This document shows positions 20,380-30,700 of a stretch of 64,000 nucleotides of DNA, one piece after another (the stretch's first letter is position 1; the number at the start of each line of letters is the position of its first letter). The notes beneath the pieces were generated by a model. The model saw only the letters and a list, made by a program, of their open reading frames with translations. It was not told the DNA's origin and ran no database searches. This DNA is from Providencia vermicola (GTDB lineage: Bacteria; Pseudomonadota; Gammaproteobacteria; Enterobacterales; Enterobacteriaceae). The stretch covers positions 313,001-377,000 of the forward strand of contig NZ_CP048796.1 in assembly GCF_010748935.1 (NCBI RefSeq). The letters run 5' to 3'. Made by a program: the position numbers and the translations under genes.

Positions 20380-20556
20380 TCGTTCCTCTTTCTACATCTT
20401 GTCTAATTTCGCTTAATTTTCACCATACTATAGCTCAAACTGGTAAAATTTTTCACCTTAATGCCTATTTTTATCGATTAAGTAGGCATTAAGGGGAGTC
20501 ATATTGTTGTAAAATAAGGCGCAATTAGACAAAGAATATGGGAGGATTACACAGTA

Positions 20557-20958
20557 TTATAAACCTGTTTTATAGGTTTCTAATTCCGCTTGTACTTCTT
20601 TCAGCTCTTCTTGAGCTTCTTTTAATTTACGCTCGCGTTTGGCAATTTTACCGCTATCACCTTTTTGTTTTTCTTCGAGTAATTCAGCTTCCCTTTCTTG
20701 CACTTTTTCTTGTTTTTCCGCGACATTTTTTTGGCTATCACGGTAAAGTGATTCAGGAGTACAGTAGGTATTAACATTATCAAGCGCTCTTTGTAGCCCA
20801 GCTATACGATGTGTGTTACCGTGCTTTTTAGCATATTCGATTTGCGTTTCAATCTTCTGCTTTTTAATTTGGCAGCCATTATTTGGACTCGCGGCCATTG
20901 CGGATGTCCCTGCTAAAATTAATACCGTAGTCATTGTGGTCATGAGTGTTTTACGCAT
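20557..20958 (-). CDS. DUF1090 family periplasmic protein (YqjC-like)
   Basis: 133 residues. A signal peptide ends at SAMA near residue 22, followed by a highly charged helical region. From about residue 75 to the end (EKQEKVQEREAELLEEKQKG onward) a long coiled coil is expected. Two cysteines (NNGCQIKK and NTYCTPES) could form a disulfide, as in E. coli YqjC. The function of the family is unknown. Confidence 0.85.
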   Translation of the reverse strand: MRKTLMTTMTTVLILAGTSAMAASPNNGCQIKKQKIETQIEYAKKHGNTHRIAGLQRALDNVNTYCTPESLYRDSQKNVAEKQEKVQEREAELLEEKQKGDSGKIAKRERKLKEAQEELKEVQAELETYKTGL

Positions 20959-21192
20959 TTTCTGTCCTTAATTATATTGAAATTTTAGTTAGGATAGCTT
21001 TTTATTGTATTGACGTCATCACTATTTTGTCAAAATAGGAATGGTGCTAATTTGATAAAAAGTTGGCTATAATGGTGCAGAATCAGAACAAATCATTCGG
21101 TCTATTTTTATTCAACAGGCTGTCTTTAAAGAATCTATTTGATAGTAGCCATACGTGGCTAGTGTTGAATGTCCTCAGGAAATAAGAGTGTC

Positions 21193-22035
21193 ATGCTAAG
21201 TTACCGCCATAGTTTTCACGCAGGCAATCATGCGGATGTGTTAAAGCACACTGTTCAAAGCCTCATTATTGAATCTCTTAAAGAGAAAGAAAAACCTTTC
21301 CTGTATGTGGATACTCATTCAGGGGCTGGCCGTTATCAATTGACGGGAGAACATGCAGAGAAAACAGGTGAGTATCTGCAAGGGATCGCACGTATTTGGG
21401 AACAACCAGACCTACCAGAGGAATTACTCCCTTATATGAATATCGTGCGTCGCATGAATGACAATGGGCGACTACGTTATTATCCCGGCTCACCGCTATT
21501 AGCGAAATACTTATTACGTGAGCAAGACAAACTCGTACTGACTGAATTACACCCTACAGATTATCCCTTATTGCGTGCAGAGTTTTCTCGTGACAATCGT
21601 GCCCAAGTCTCGAAAGAAGATGGTTATCAGCAATTAAAAGCAAAATTGCCACCTCCGAGCCGCCGTGGATTTATGTTGATGGATCCACCCTATGAGTTGA
21701 AATCAGATTATGAAGCGGTAGTGAAGGGCATTGTTGAGGGCTATAAACGTTTTGCGACGGGGACTTATGCGATATGGTATCCCGTTGTATTGCGTCAACA
21801 GATCAAAAGAATGATCAGCCAATTAGAGGCGACTGGGATCCGTAAAATTCTACAAATTGAATTAGCGGTGCGTCCTGATAGCGATCAACGAGGCATGACC
21901 GCGTCAGGTATGATTGTGATCAATCCCCCTTGGAAGCTAGAACAGCAGATGAAAAAAGTGCTGCCTTGGTTGCATCAAACTCTTGTTCCAGAGGGAACTG
22001 GGCATACATTGGTCGAATGGATCGTACCAGAATAG
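21193..22035 (+). CDS. rlmJ: 23S rRNA (adenine(2030)-N6)-methyltransferase
   Basis: SAM-dependent methylase that modifies A2030 of 23S rRNA. The start MLSYRHSFHAGNHADVLKH at 21193 gives 280 residues and matches E. coli exactly; an upstream in-frame ATG at 21169 would add eight unconserved residues. The catalytic motif DPPYE lies near residue 164 within FMLMDPPYELKSDY, and the SAM-site DTHSGAG near residue 44. A palindromic intergenic repeat lies between it and gorA, which follows as in E. coli. Confidence 0.96.
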   Translation: MLSYRHSFHAGNHADVLKHTVQSLIIESLKEKEKPFLYVDTHSGAGRYQLTGEHAEKTGEYLQGIARIWEQPDLPEELLPYMNIVRRMNDNGRLRYYPGSPLLAKYLLREQDKLVLTELHPTDYPLLRAEFSRDNRAQVSKEDGYQQLKAKLPPPSRRGFMLMDPPYELKSDYEAVVKGIVEGYKRFATGTYAIWYPVVLRQQIKRMISQLEATGIRKILQIELAVRPDSDQRGMTASGMIVINPPWKLEQQMKKVLPWLHQTLVPEGTGHTLVEWIVPE

Positions 22036-22120
22036 GTAAAAGCTATTACATTGAGAGGTAATACCTACCTATTGAAACTATTGTGCTTAGAGGGATAATT
22101 AGCATAATCGGACATGTTTT

Positions 22121-22268
22121 ACGCTAAATAATTCGACGTGTAGCTAGGTGATCAGTGAACAAGTGGCTAAGCATAGGGTCAGTTGTGTGATGAGTGCCAT
22201 TAGGCGTCAATAGCCGATCTTAGCGTGTAGCGCTGCTACTTGAAGAAGTCAACGAGTATAGCTTTTTA
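22121..22268. repeat. Palindromic intergenic repeat, copy 1
   Basis: About 145 bases between rlmJ and gorA. The left end has AATAATTCGA and the right end has CTACTTGAAG followed by ACGAGTATAG. Read on the minus strand, the order of landmarks (CTTCAAGTNGCAGCGC, then TTCACTG, then TCGAATTATT) is the same as in the repeat before kefG. It resembles the short palindromic elements scattered in enterobacterial genomes. No open frame. Confidence 0.55.
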
Positions 22269-22294
22269 ATTAATCAAAATGGGATAACCAAGTT

Positions 22295-23647
22295 ATGAGT
22301 AAACATTACGACTATATTGCAATTGGTGGTGGTAGTGGCGGCATTGCTTCTATGAACCGTGCAGCGATGTATGGACAAAAGTGTGCCCTGATCGAAGCGA
22401 AAGAATTAGGTGGAACCTGTGTAAACGTAGGATGTGTTCCAAAAAAAGTGATGTGGCATGCCGCACAAATTTCTGAAGCTATCCGTGCTTACGGCCCTGA
22501 CTATGGTTTTGACACCACAATTAATCGGTTTGATTGGAAAACATTAATTGCAAGTCGTACTGCTTATATTGATCGTATCCACCAGTCTTATGATCGTGTG
22601 TTAGGCAATAATAAGGTTGATGTGATCAAGGGATTTGCTCGTTTTGTTGACGCACATACCGTTGAAGTCGATGGTGAAATTTATACAGCAGACCATATTT
22701 TGATTGCAACAGGTGGTCGTCCAGTGATCCCTGCCATCCCTGGTGCTGAATATGGCATGACTTCAGATGGCTTCTTTGAGTTAGAAGCGTTGCCAAAACG
22801 TGTTGCTGTTGTTGGTGCGGGCTATATCGCGGTTGAGTTAGCTGGGGTATTAAATGGTCTTGGTAGCGAAGCACACTTGTTTGTGCGTAAACACGCTCCA
22901 TTACGCTCATTCGACCCGCTGATCGTTGAAACTTTAGTTGAAGTCATGAATACCGAAGGCCCCACTTTGCATACAGAGTCAGTGCCAAAAGAAGTTGTGA
23001 AAAATGCAGATGGCTCACTGACGTTGAAACTCGAAAATGGCAAACAACACACTGTTGATGCCTTGATCTGGGCTATTGGGCGTGAACCAATGACAGATAA
23101 CTTGAATATTGAAGCGACAGGTGTTGAGCTGAATGAAAAAGGCTACATCAAAGTCGATAAATATCAAAATACCAATGTTGCTGGCGTGTATGCCGTAGGT
23201 GATAACACGGGCGCGGTTGAATTAACGCCAGTCGCGGTTGCCGCGGGTCGTCGCCTTTCAGAACGTTTGTTTAATAACAAACCTGATGAGCATTTAGACT
23301 ATAGTAATATTCCAACCGTTGTATTTAGCCATCCACCTATTGGAACCGTTGGTTTAACGGAGCCTGAAGCTATTGAGAAATACGGTGCTGATCAGGTTAA
23401 ATGTTATAAGTCGTCCTTTACCGCTATGTATACAGCAGTGACTTCCCATCGTCAGCCATGCCGCATGAAATTAGTTTGTGCAGGGGCGGATGAAAAAATT
23501 GTTGGTATTCATGGTATTGGATTTGGTATGGATGAAATCTTGCAAGGATTCGCTGTTGCGCTGAAGATGGGGGCAACCAAGAAAGATTTCGATAATACTG
23601 TGGCTATCCACCCAACAGCGGCGGAAGAGTTCGTGACAATGCGTTAA
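22295..23647 (+). CDS. gorA: Glutathione-disulfide reductase
   Basis: FAD- and NADPH-dependent reductase that regenerates glutathione. 450 residues, as in E. coli. The FAD-binding fold begins [12 protein letters not shown]. The redox-active disulfide is C42/C47 in [13 protein letters not shown], the NADPH fold is [17 protein letters not shown] near residue 170, and the catalytic His439-Pro-Thr-Ala-Ala-Glu-Glu motif closes the dimer interface. Confidence 0.97.
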   Translation: MSKHYDYIAIGGGSGGIASMNRAAMYGQKCALIEAKELGGTCVNVGCVPKKVMWHAAQISEAIRAYGPDYGFDTTINRFDWKTLIASRTAYIDRIHQSYDRVLGNNKVDVIKGFARFVDAHTVEVDGEIYTADHILIATGGRPVIPAIPGAEYGMTSDGFFELEALPKRVAVVGAGYIAVELAGVLNGLGSEAHLFVRKHAPLRSFDPLIVETLVEVMNTEGPTLHTESVPKEVVKNADGSLTLKLENGKQHTVDALIWAIGREPMTDNLNIEATGVELNEKGYIKVDKYQNTNVAGVYAVGDNTGAVELTPVAVAAGRRLSERLFNNKPDEHLDYSNIPTVVFSHPPIGTVGLTEPEAIEKYGADQVKCYKSSFTAMYTAVTSHRQPCRMKLVCAGADEKIVGIHGIGFGMDEILQGFAVALKMGATKKDFDNTVAIHPTAAEEFVTMR

Positions 23648-23676
23648 AACACCCGTTTTAGGTCATTCAACGAGAT

Positions 23677-23710
23677 AAGGCTGAACGTGTAGGTTCAGCC
23701 TTTGTTATTT
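23677..23710 (+). terminator. Terminator of gorA
   Basis: A 10-base perfect stem (23677-23686 with 23693-23702), a six-base loop, and TTGTTATTT after the stem. Confidence 0.8.
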
Positions 23711-23764
23711 AATGGCTCATGCTGATAAGACATTAAGCATATTATTTTAATAATACGCTTAAAT

Positions 23765-24286
23765 TTATTGGCTTTTTTGCCACCAAGAAACAATGTAGTC
23801 AGCGATCTGTTCAGGATTGTTAATATCCAGTTGCGGTAAGACAGTATCAATAATTTGATTACTTGCTACAGCAATCACATGTTGATCAATTAAGCCATCG
23901 AGGGGTTTACCCACCTCAGCTCTAAACAGAGCGATCTTATTGATCGCCTCATGCTTAAAACCTTCCACTAAAATGAGATCCAGTGAGTGTGGATCAAAAC
24001 GGCTCGCGAGGTAATGTAGGTCTAATTCTTCTTCATTATCTGGCGTTTCCGTCATGAGCGCCCAACGTTTTTGGCTGGCGACGAGTGTTTGGTCGGCACC
24101 TGCTTTACGCAATTCATAACTGTCTTTACCCGGTTTATCAACATCCATATCGTGATGCGTGTGCTTGACTAAGCCGACACGGAGGTGACGTTGCCGTAGT
24201 AATGGGATCACTTTTTTTAATAGCGTTGTTTTGCCAGTACCACTGTAGGCCGTGATACCCAGTAGAGGTAGAGATTTTTGGTTCAT
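23765..24286 (-). CDS. mobB: Molybdopterin-guanine dinucleotide biosynthesis adaptor MobB
   Basis: GTP-binding partner of MobA in making the bis-MGD form of the molybdenum cofactor. 173 residues. The P-loop GITAYSGTGKTTLLKK lies near residue 10, and VKHTHHDMDVDKPGKDSYELRKAGA is the MobB signature. It overlaps the 3-prime end of mobA by four bases (ATGA), so the two are translationally coupled. Confidence 0.95.
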   Translation of the reverse strand: MNQKSLPLLGITAYSGTGKTTLLKKVIPLLRQRHLRVGLVKHTHHDMDVDKPGKDSYELRKAGADQTLVASQKRWALMTETPDNEEELDLHYLASRFDPHSLDLILVEGFKHEAINKIALFRAEVGKPLDGLIDQHVIAVASNQIIDTVLPQLDINNPEQIADYIVSWWQKSQ

Positions 24287-24882
24287 GATTCTTTTTGTTG
24301 CTGTTCCCAGTTGCGGCTATCTTCTGGTGTGTTTAAATTAGCAAAAGAGCCCGATTGTGGAGGGAAAATTACACATTTTGCTGCAACTTCCCGCATAAAT
24401 AACATTAATTTTCGTTCCCCTTTTGCGAGATATTCATCCAACGAAGGTGCTAAAGAACGATGGAGTAAGGCAAAAGTCGGATGATCACGTACTGTATCAT
24501 TAGCATAACAAGCGAGGCTATCGCCTTTTGATTGAAACAGGGTTGAAGCTAGTGTGAGCGGAAAATCAGGAACATCACAAGGAACAAATAATAACCATTC
24601 TGTTGTCGCATGATGTAATCCAGCCTGCATGCCAGCTAATGGTCCGGCGAAATCCGCATTGAGATCAGAAATAACAGGAAAACCACTTTGTTGGTAGCAT
24701 TCTTGGTTACGATTCGCATTGATCGCCAGTTTTCCGACCTGAGGCTGAAGGCGTTCAAGAATATGTTGATAAAGCGGTTTACCGCGAAGTGATATTAAAC
24801 CTTTATCGACCCCCCCCATACGGCGGCCTAGCCCACCAGCGAGTATCACACCGGTTATTGATTGCTTATCTAACATATTCAA
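24283..24882 (-). CDS. mobA: Molybdenum cofactor guanylyltransferase
   Basis: Transfers GMP from GTP to molybdopterin. 199 residues. The nucleotidyltransferase signature GVILAGGLGRRMGGVDKGLISLRG occupies residues 11-34, and the metal-binding FVPCDVPDFP lies near residue 100. It precedes mobB on the minus strand, the usual order mobA-mobB, and is divergent from yihD as in E. coli. Confidence 0.96.
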   Translation of the reverse strand: MNMLDKQSITGVILAGGLGRRMGGVDKGLISLRGKPLYQHILERLQPQVGKLAINANRNQECYQQSGFPVISDLNADFAGPLAGMQAGLHHATTEWLLFVPCDVPDFPLTLASTLFQSKGDSLACYANDTVRDHPTFALLHRSLAPSLDEYLAKGERKLMLFMREVAAKCVIFPPQSGSFANLNTPEDSRNWEQQQKES

Positions 24883-25091
24883 TTTTCCTGACTATCTTCA
24901 ATAAAAGGTTTCAACACAGATGAAAGTAAATTTCGTTATAGTATTCGCTAAAATTTATTCCATTTTCCTATAAAATCAACGAATGTACATGCGAATTAAA
25001 GTTAAACTTTACTTAGATTGACATCCATTCGCTTTTTCTCTTGTATGATAGCAAGTAATTTGGCCCCAATATTCGTGATGAAGGAATAAAC

Positions 25092-25361
25092 ATGAAATGC
25101 CATCGTTTAAATGAAGTTATTGAGCTTCTACATCCTGTATGGAAGGACAATTCAGATCTGAACTTAGTGGAATTACTGCAAAAACTTGCAGATGAGGCGG
25201 GTTTTAAAGGCCCTTTATCTGACCTCACGGATGATGTGCTGATATATCATCTGAAAATGCGTGATAAAAGCAGTGATGAAGCTATACCTGGTTTGAAAAA
25301 AGATTATGAAGAAGACTTCAAAACCGCGTTACTGCGGGCTCGTGGTATCATAAAAGATTAA
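25092..25361 (+). CDS. yihD: YihD family protein (DUF1040)
   Basis: Small acidic cytoplasmic protein of 89 residues, start [17 protein letters not shown], similar to E. coli YihD along its length. No catalytic motif. It is followed after 6 bases by srkA and then dsbA, the arrangement known from E. coli, where read-through into dsbA occurs. Function unknown. Confidence 0.93.
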   Translation: MKCHRLNEVIELLHPVWKDNSDLNLVELLQKLADEAGFKGPLSDLTDDVLIYHLKMRDKSSDEAIPGLKKDYEEDFKTALLRARGIIKD

Positions 25362-25367
25362 TTCGTC

Positions 25368-26363
25368 ATGAATAATATTGAACATTCTCATTTTCATTTT
25401 AGTGGCATCTCTCCTGACCTGATCCTTGATGCACTCATGGAAGCGGGTATCTACCCTGAATCAGGCCTGACTGAGCTTAATAGCTATGAAAATCGGGTTT
25501 ACCAGTTTCAGGACGAAAACCGTAAACGGTTTGTGGTGAAGTTTTATCGACCCGAACGTTGGAATCGCTCACAAATTCAAGAAGAGCATGATTTTACGCT
25601 TGAATTACAAGAGGCTGAATTAGCTGTTGCTGCTCCCATCGAATTTTCAGGGCAAACCGTATTGGAATTCGGTGGCTTCATGTTTGCTGTTTTTCCAAGT
25701 ATTGGTGGGCGTCAATATGAAACTGATAACTTATTTCAGCTTGAAGATGTTGGACGCTTATTAGGCCGGATCCACCAAGTGGGCAAGAAAAACAACTTCA
25801 CGTTTCGTCCTAAATTAGGCATTACCGAGTATCTCGAGCAACCTAGGCACATCATGGCTCAGAGTGAATTGATTTCACCAAGATGGAAACCGGCATTCAT
25901 TGAATCACTCGACAGATTGATAGAGCAGACGAAACGGCTTTGGCCAACGGAATTGGCTGCAATACGCTTACAGGGGGATTGCCACCCCGGCAATATTTTG
26001 TGGCGTGATGAGGCTTGGCTGGTGGATTTTGATGATGCGCGTAATGGCCCTGCGGTGCAAGACTTATGGATGCTGTTAAATGGCTCTCGTCAGGAACAGT
26101 TAATTCAGTTGGACACGCTACTGGAAGCCTATAATGAATTTTGTGATTTTGATGTCAAAGAACTGAAATTGATCGAGCCACTCAGAGCGATGCGAATGGT
26201 GCATTATTTGGGATGGATCATTCGTCGCTGGCAAGATCCTGCTTTTCCAAAGGCGTTTTCATGGTTACAAGATGATGATTTCTGGCAAAAACAATCAATC
26301 GAATTTGCTTTGCAAGTTGAACGATTGCAGGAAGCCCCTTTGCAGTTGAACTCTCAATTTTAA
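25368..26363 (+). CDS. srkA: Stress response kinase A
   Basis: Aminoglycoside-phosphotransferase-like Ser/Thr kinase (YihE) that protects against stress-induced death in E. coli. 331 residues. NSYENRVYQFQDENRKRFVVKFYRPERW holds the ATP-binding lysine, the catalytic loop is RLQGDCHPGNILWRD near residue 200, and the metal-binding DFDDARNGPA follows. It starts 6 bases after yihD and is followed by dsbA after 33 bases. Confidence 0.96.
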   Translation: MNNIEHSHFHFSGISPDLILDALMEAGIYPESGLTELNSYENRVYQFQDENRKRFVVKFYRPERWNRSQIQEEHDFTLELQEAELAVAAPIEFSGQTVLEFGGFMFAVFPSIGGRQYETDNLFQLEDVGRLLGRIHQVGKKNNFTFRPKLGITEYLEQPRHIMAQSELISPRWKPAFIESLDRLIEQTKRLWPTELAAIRLQGDCHPGNILWRDEAWLVDFDDARNGPAVQDLWMLLNGSRQEQLIQLDTLLEAYNEFCDFDVKELKLIEPLRAMRMVHYLGWIIRRWQDPAFPKAFSWLQDDDFWQKQSIEFALQVERLQEAPLQLNSQF

Positions 26364-26396
26364 TTAAATAAATACTATTTTTGGAGAACGTAGTAT

Positions 26397-27020
26397 ATGA
26401 AAAGAATCATGTTGGCTTTAATTGGTATTGCCATGTCATTTGGGGCTGCTGCCGCAAATTACTCTGAAGGTAAAGAATATACGGAGATCAAACAACCCGT
26501 ACAAAACCTGCCACAGGTATTAGAGTTTTTCTCTTTTTATTGCCCACATTGCTATCAGTTTGAAAATGTCTATAAAGTACCGCAGACAGTAGAAAAAAAT
26601 CTGCCTGAAGGCGTGAAAATGGAACGCTATCATGTTGATTTCTTAGGCCCGTTAGGTCCAAATCTGACCCAAGCTTGGGCTGTGGCGATGGTATTAAAAG
26701 TTGAAGACAAAGTGACACCTATTCTGTTCGAAGGTATCCAAAAAACGCAATCTATTCATACACCAGAAGATATTCGTAACGCCTTCATTAAGGCTGGTGT
26801 GAGTGGTGAAGAATATGATGCTGCGTTGAACAGCTTTGTCGTCAAATCACTGGTGTCTAAACAGCAGAATGCTGCGCAAGATCTGAAGCTACGTGGAGTT
26901 CCAGCGATGTTTGTTGATGGCAAATATCAAATCCGTAATAACGGGATTGCGGTAGAGAATGCGGCTGATTATGGAAAAGAGTTCTCCAATGTTGTGAACT
27001 ATTTGATCAACAAAAAATAG
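26397..27020 (+). CDS. dsbA: Thiol:disulfide interchange protein DsbA
   Basis: Periplasmic oxidase that introduces disulfides into secreted proteins. 207 residues. The signal peptide ends around AAAA (residue 20). The thioredoxin-fold active site is C49-P-H-C52 in [12 protein letters not shown], and the cis-proline loop is [11 protein letters not shown] near residue 167. The ribosome-binding site is TGGAG. Confidence 0.97.
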   Translation: MKRIMLALIGIAMSFGAAAANYSEGKEYTEIKQPVQNLPQVLEFFSFYCPHCYQFENVYKVPQTVEKNLPEGVKMERYHVDFLGPLGPNLTQAWAVAMVLKVEDKVTPILFEGIQKTQSIHTPEDIRNAFIKAGVSGEEYDAALNSFVVKSLVSKQQNAAQDLKLRGVPAMFVDGKYQIRNNGIAVENAADYGKEFSNVVNYLINKK

Positions 27021-27028
27021 CCTATCCT

Positions 27029-27056
27029 TGTGGCGGCGGGACTTGCCGCCACATTT
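27029..27056 (+). terminator. Hairpin after dsbA
   Basis: A 9-base perfect GC-rich stem (27029-27037 with 27045-27053) nine bases after the stop; only a short T run follows (TTTC). Confidence 0.6.
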
Positions 27057-27081
27057 CACGATTCTTTACGCACCGTTATCA

Positions 27082-27232
27082 ATATCCACAATGTCTCGCA
27101 TACACTATTTTTGCGCTAGATCAATGGACTTTGCTCTAACTTATTGATTTCATTTTCTTGTTTAACTACTTGATCTTTTCTTAGTTATTGAATCTAAGGC
27201 ATAACATTATTTTGCCCACAGAGTTATCCACA
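27082..27232. promoter_or_regulatory. DnaA boxes in the polA upstream region
   Basis: A perfect 9-mer TTATCCACA lies at 27224-27232, and a one-mismatch copy ATATCCACA at 27082-27090, both on the plus strand. The 388-base gap between dsbA and polA has no open frame. A DnaA effect on polA transcription has been described in E. coli, as I recall, which makes this placement plausible as regulation. Confidence 0.55.
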
Positions 27233-27408
27233 GGTTATTTTGTTAGGTTTCATCGTCGATAAAGGGAAAATAATCACTCAATTCCTGTCATCGTAATGGC
27301 AACATTGTCGCAAGGATCGTCGGTGAAATTGAAACTCAACGTGTATCTAAGCCCACATTGTGGCATCCTATTCATTATTCATTCCTGACAAAAAGATGAT
27401 GACAGATT

Positions 27409-30198
27409 ATGGCTCAGATAGCAGAAAATCCTCTTATATTGGTAGATGGCTCATCTTACCTATACCGCGCTTATCATGCATTTCCACCTCTGACTAACAG
27501 TGCAGGCGAACCGACAGGTGCCATGTATGGTGTGCTCAATATGTTGCGTAGCTTGATTATGCAATATCAGCCAAGCCATGTGGCTGTCGTCTTTGATGCC
27601 AAGGGAAAAACATTTCGTGATGAACTGTTTGAAAGTTATAAATCACACCGTCCTCCCATGCCGGATGATTTGCGTGAGCAAATAGCACCACTGCACGAAA
27701 TGGTAGAAGCAATGGGTTTACCATTATTGGTGGTTTCTGGGGTAGAAGCTGATGACGTGATTGGTACTCTTGCAAGACAAGCGAGTCAAAAAGGGATCCC
27801 TGTCTTGATCAGTACTGGTGATAAAGATATGGCGCAGTTGGTTGAACCCAATATTACGCTGATCAATACCATGACCAATACGATATTAGGGCCACAGGAA
27901 GTGGTTGATAAATATGGTGTACCACCTGAATTGATTATCGACTTTTTGGCTTTAATGGGGGATTCCTCTGATAACATTCCGGGGGTTCCGGGGGTTGGCG
28001 AAAAAACAGCGCTTGCCTTATTACAGGGGATCGGCAGTTTAGAGAAGATTTATGATTCTTTAGATGAGATTGCGGCGCTTGGATTTAGAGGCTCAAAAAC
28101 ACTTGCCCCTAAAATGGAAGAAAATCGAGAAGTTGCATTCCTCTCTTATCAACTTGCAACCATTAAAACGGATGTTGAGTTAGACAAAAGCTGTGAAGAG
28201 CTTGCCATTACCAAACCAAATGCAGAAAAACTTCATCAATTGTTTAGCCGCTATGAATTTAAACGTTGGTTAGCCGATGTCGAAAATGGCACTTGGATGG
28301 AGGGGAAAAGCGCGAAGAGTAGTGCAGCAGCAAGTAAAACAGAAAAGAAAATTGAAGCTGTCATGTCTGCTCCGACACTGAGTGCGGAAAATTACCAAAC
28401 GATCTTAGAAAAAGCAGATTTAGATCGTTGGGTAGAAAAATTAGCGTCAGCATCTCTATTTGCTTTTGATACTGAAACCGACAGTTTAGATACTCAAGAA
28501 GCTCACTTAGTCGGCATGTCCTTTGCGATTGAACCTGGTTATGCGGCTTATCTACCCTTAGGTCATGATTATCTCGATGCACCAGCTCAACTGCCATTAA
28601 ATGATGTTTTGGCTGTATTAAAGCCGATACTGGAAAGTGAAAAAATCTTGAAAGTAGGGCAAAACTTAAAATATGACGCTGAGGTGTTACTCAATTACGA
28701 TATTGAGCTTAAAGGTATTGAATTCGACACGATGTTGGAGTCGTATGTACTCAACAGCGTTGCGGGCATGGGGCGCCATGATATGGATAGCCTCGCGGAA
28801 CGCCATCTTAACCATAAAACCGTCTCTTTCGAAGAAATCGCTGGAAAGGGCAAAAAGCAACTGACATTCAATCAAATTGCGTTGGAACAAGCGGCGAATT
28901 ACGCAGCAGAAGATGCCGATGTGACTTTGCTACTCCATCAAGCTCTGTATCCACAGCTAGAAGCTGAGCCTAAGTTGAATAAAGTTTTCCGTGAAATCGA
29001 AATGCCTTTAGTGCCTGTTCTTGTCAGAATGGAGCGTAAAGGGGTATTAATCGATGCGGCGGTGCTAGCGGCTCAATCGAAAGAGATCACTGCACGTTTG
29101 GCGGAATTGGAGAAAGAGGCTTTTGAGCTTGCGGGTGAAGAGTTCAATCTTGCGTCACCAAAACAACTACAAGCGATTCTCTTTGAGAAACTGCAATTGC
29201 CTGTTGTGAAGAAAACGCCAAGCGGTGCACCTTCCACCAATGAAGAAGTCCTTGAAGAGTTAGCACTGAATCACGCATTGCCTAAGTTGTTACTTGAACA
29301 TCGGAGTCTTGCAAAACTGAAGTCAACCTATACAGATAAGTTGCCGTTGATGATCAGCCCGCAAACTCAACGGGTACACACCTCGTATCACCAAGCAGTG
29401 ACAGCGACAGGGCGTTTATCGTCTCGTGACCCTAACTTGCAAAATATCCCTGTTAGAACGGAAGAAGGCCGTCGTATTCGACAGGCTTTCATTGCACGTC
29501 AGGGCTATAAGGTTGTGGCGGCGGACTATTCGCAAATCGAATTACGGATTATGGCTCACTTATCACAAGATAAGGGGTTGTTAACTGCATTTGCGGAAGG
29601 TAAGGATATTCACCGTGCAACGGCATCTGAAGTATTTGGTGTGCCTTTGGATGAAGTGACGAGTGATCAGCGTCGTAGCGCAAAAGCAATTAACTTTGGT
29701 TTGATTTATGGCATGAGCGCATTTGGATTAGCGCGCCAATTGGGGATCCCTCGTGGTGAAGCGCAACGCTATATGGACCTCTATTTTGAGCGTTACCCAG
29801 GCGTGTTGCGTTATATGGAAAATACACGCCATCAAGCCTCTGAACAAGGCTATGTTGAAACTCTAGAAGGACGTCGTCTGTATCTTGCGGATATTAAATC
29901 AAGCAATGGTATGCGCCGAAAAGCGGCTGAACGTGAGGCGATCAACGCACCTATGCAAGGAACGGCAGCCGATATCATCAAGAAAGCGATGATCGCGGTG
30001 GATGCTTGGTTACAGACCGAAAAACCACATGCTGACATGCTCATGCAAGTACATGATGAATTGGTTTTTGAAGTCAAAGAGTCAGAGCTTGATAGTGTGA
30101 CCGCCAAAATACGTGAGTTGATGGAACAAAGTATGCAACTTGATGTACCGTTGAAGGTTGATGTCGGTATTGGCGATAACTGGGATGAAGCCCACTAG
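27409..30198 (+). CDS. polA: DNA polymerase I
   Basis: Repair and Okazaki-fragment-processing polymerase. 929 residues against 928 in E. coli. Domains in order: a 5-prime nuclease (residues 1 to about 320, with [18 protein letters not shown] and GDKDMAQLV), a 3-prime exonuclease ([11 protein letters not shown] near 354 and the YAAEDAD motif) and the polymerase, with motif A DYSQIELR at D706, motif [15 protein letters not shown] and motif [10 protein letters not shown] with Asp883. A hairpin follows the stop. Confidence 0.98.
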   Translation: MAQIAENPLILVDGSSYLYRAYHAFPPLTNSAGEPTGAMYGVLNMLRSLIMQYQPSHVAVVFDAKGKTFRDELFESYKSHRPPMPDDLREQIAPLHEMVEAMGLPLLVVSGVEADDVIGTLARQASQKGIPVLISTGDKDMAQLVEPNITLINTMTNTILGPQEVVDKYGVPPELIIDFLALMGDSSDNIPGVPGVGEKTALALLQGIGSLEKIYDSLDEIAALGFRGSKTLAPKMEENREVAFLSYQLATIKTDVELDKSCEELAITKPNAEKLHQLFSRYEFKRWLADVENGTWMEGKSAKSSAAASKTEKKIEAVMSAPTLSAENYQTILEKADLDRWVEKLASASLFAFDTETDSLDTQEAHLVGMSFAIEPGYAAYLPLGHDYLDAPAQLPLNDVLAVLKPILESEKILKVGQNLKYDAEVLLNYDIELKGIEFDTMLESYVLNSVAGMGRHDMDSLAERHLNHKTVSFEEIAGKGKKQLTFNQIALEQAANYAAEDADVTLLLHQALYPQLEAEPKLNKVFREIEMPLVPVLVRMERKGVLIDAAVLAAQSKEITARLAELEKEAFELAGEEFNLASPKQLQAILFEKLQLPVVKKTPSGAPSTNEEVLEELALNHALPKLLLEHRSLAKLKSTYTDKLPLMISPQTQRVHTSYHQAVTATGRLSSRDPNLQNIPVRTEEGRRIRQAFIARQGYKVVAADYSQIELRIMAHLSQDKGLLTAFAEGKDIHRATASEVFGVPLDEVTSDQRRSAKAINFGLIYGMSAFGLARQLGIPRGEAQRYMDLYFERYPGVLRYMENTRHQASEQGYVETLEGRRLYLADIKSSNGMRRKAAEREAINAPMQGTAADIIKKAMIAVDAWLQTEKPHADMLMQVHDELVFEVKESELDSVTAKIRELMEQSMQLDVPLKVDVGIGDNWDEAH

Positions 30199-30208
30199 TG
30201 AGAGTCTG

Positions 30209-30246
30209 AACTGAGTCGAATGCTTAATTCGACTCAGTTTTATTTA
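30209..30246 (+). terminator. Terminator of polA
   Basis: A stem of at least 11 bases (30211-30221 with 30227-30237), a five-base loop, and TTTTATTTA after it, 11 bases past the polA stop. Confidence 0.85.
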
Positions 30247-30274
30247 GTTATATTATCTATTGTGAAATTATATA

Positions 30275-30622
30275 TTATTCTATTAATACTAATACATAAC
30301 TAAGTACAGACGAATGTTTGGATGTTTTCTCATTAGCCATGATTTGCATTTGGGTATTAGGCTCAATCATTTCAGACCAAGATGATATACTGATGACAGT
30401 AACCCCATATTGATTCTAACGAGTATCAACTTCAGCAATTGCAACTTGCTTTCCATTAATATCTAGACGGTGATGAGCTTTTGTTTTTTGCCCTCGACTC
30501 GATGCCATTAATTTTGGAATGGTTATTTTCCGTTTTTGTGGTGAAGGCGAAATGATTAACGCTTCTCCATTTTTAATGCAATACATTTCATTTACTTTCA
30601 CTGTTGATTTCCTTGAGCTCAT
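30275..30622 (-). pseudogene. Hypothetical small gene interrupted by an amber codon
   Basis: From ATG at 30622 a frame gives 68 residues rich in Lys and Ser, then TAG at 30418-30416, then 46 further open codons to TAA at 30277-30275. The continuation (NQYGVTVISISSWSEMIEPN and onward) is protein-like, so the original gene may have had about 115 codons. I recognise no family. The start lacks a strong ribosome-binding site. It could also be a genuine 68-residue protein. It lies in the accessory stretch between polA and spf. Confidence 0.3.
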
Positions 30623-30700
30623 TTTGACTTTAAAAGCAATAATGGCATAGAGCGTGATGAGTGATAAAAATGAAATTTATTAAGTTTTAATTAAAATAAA

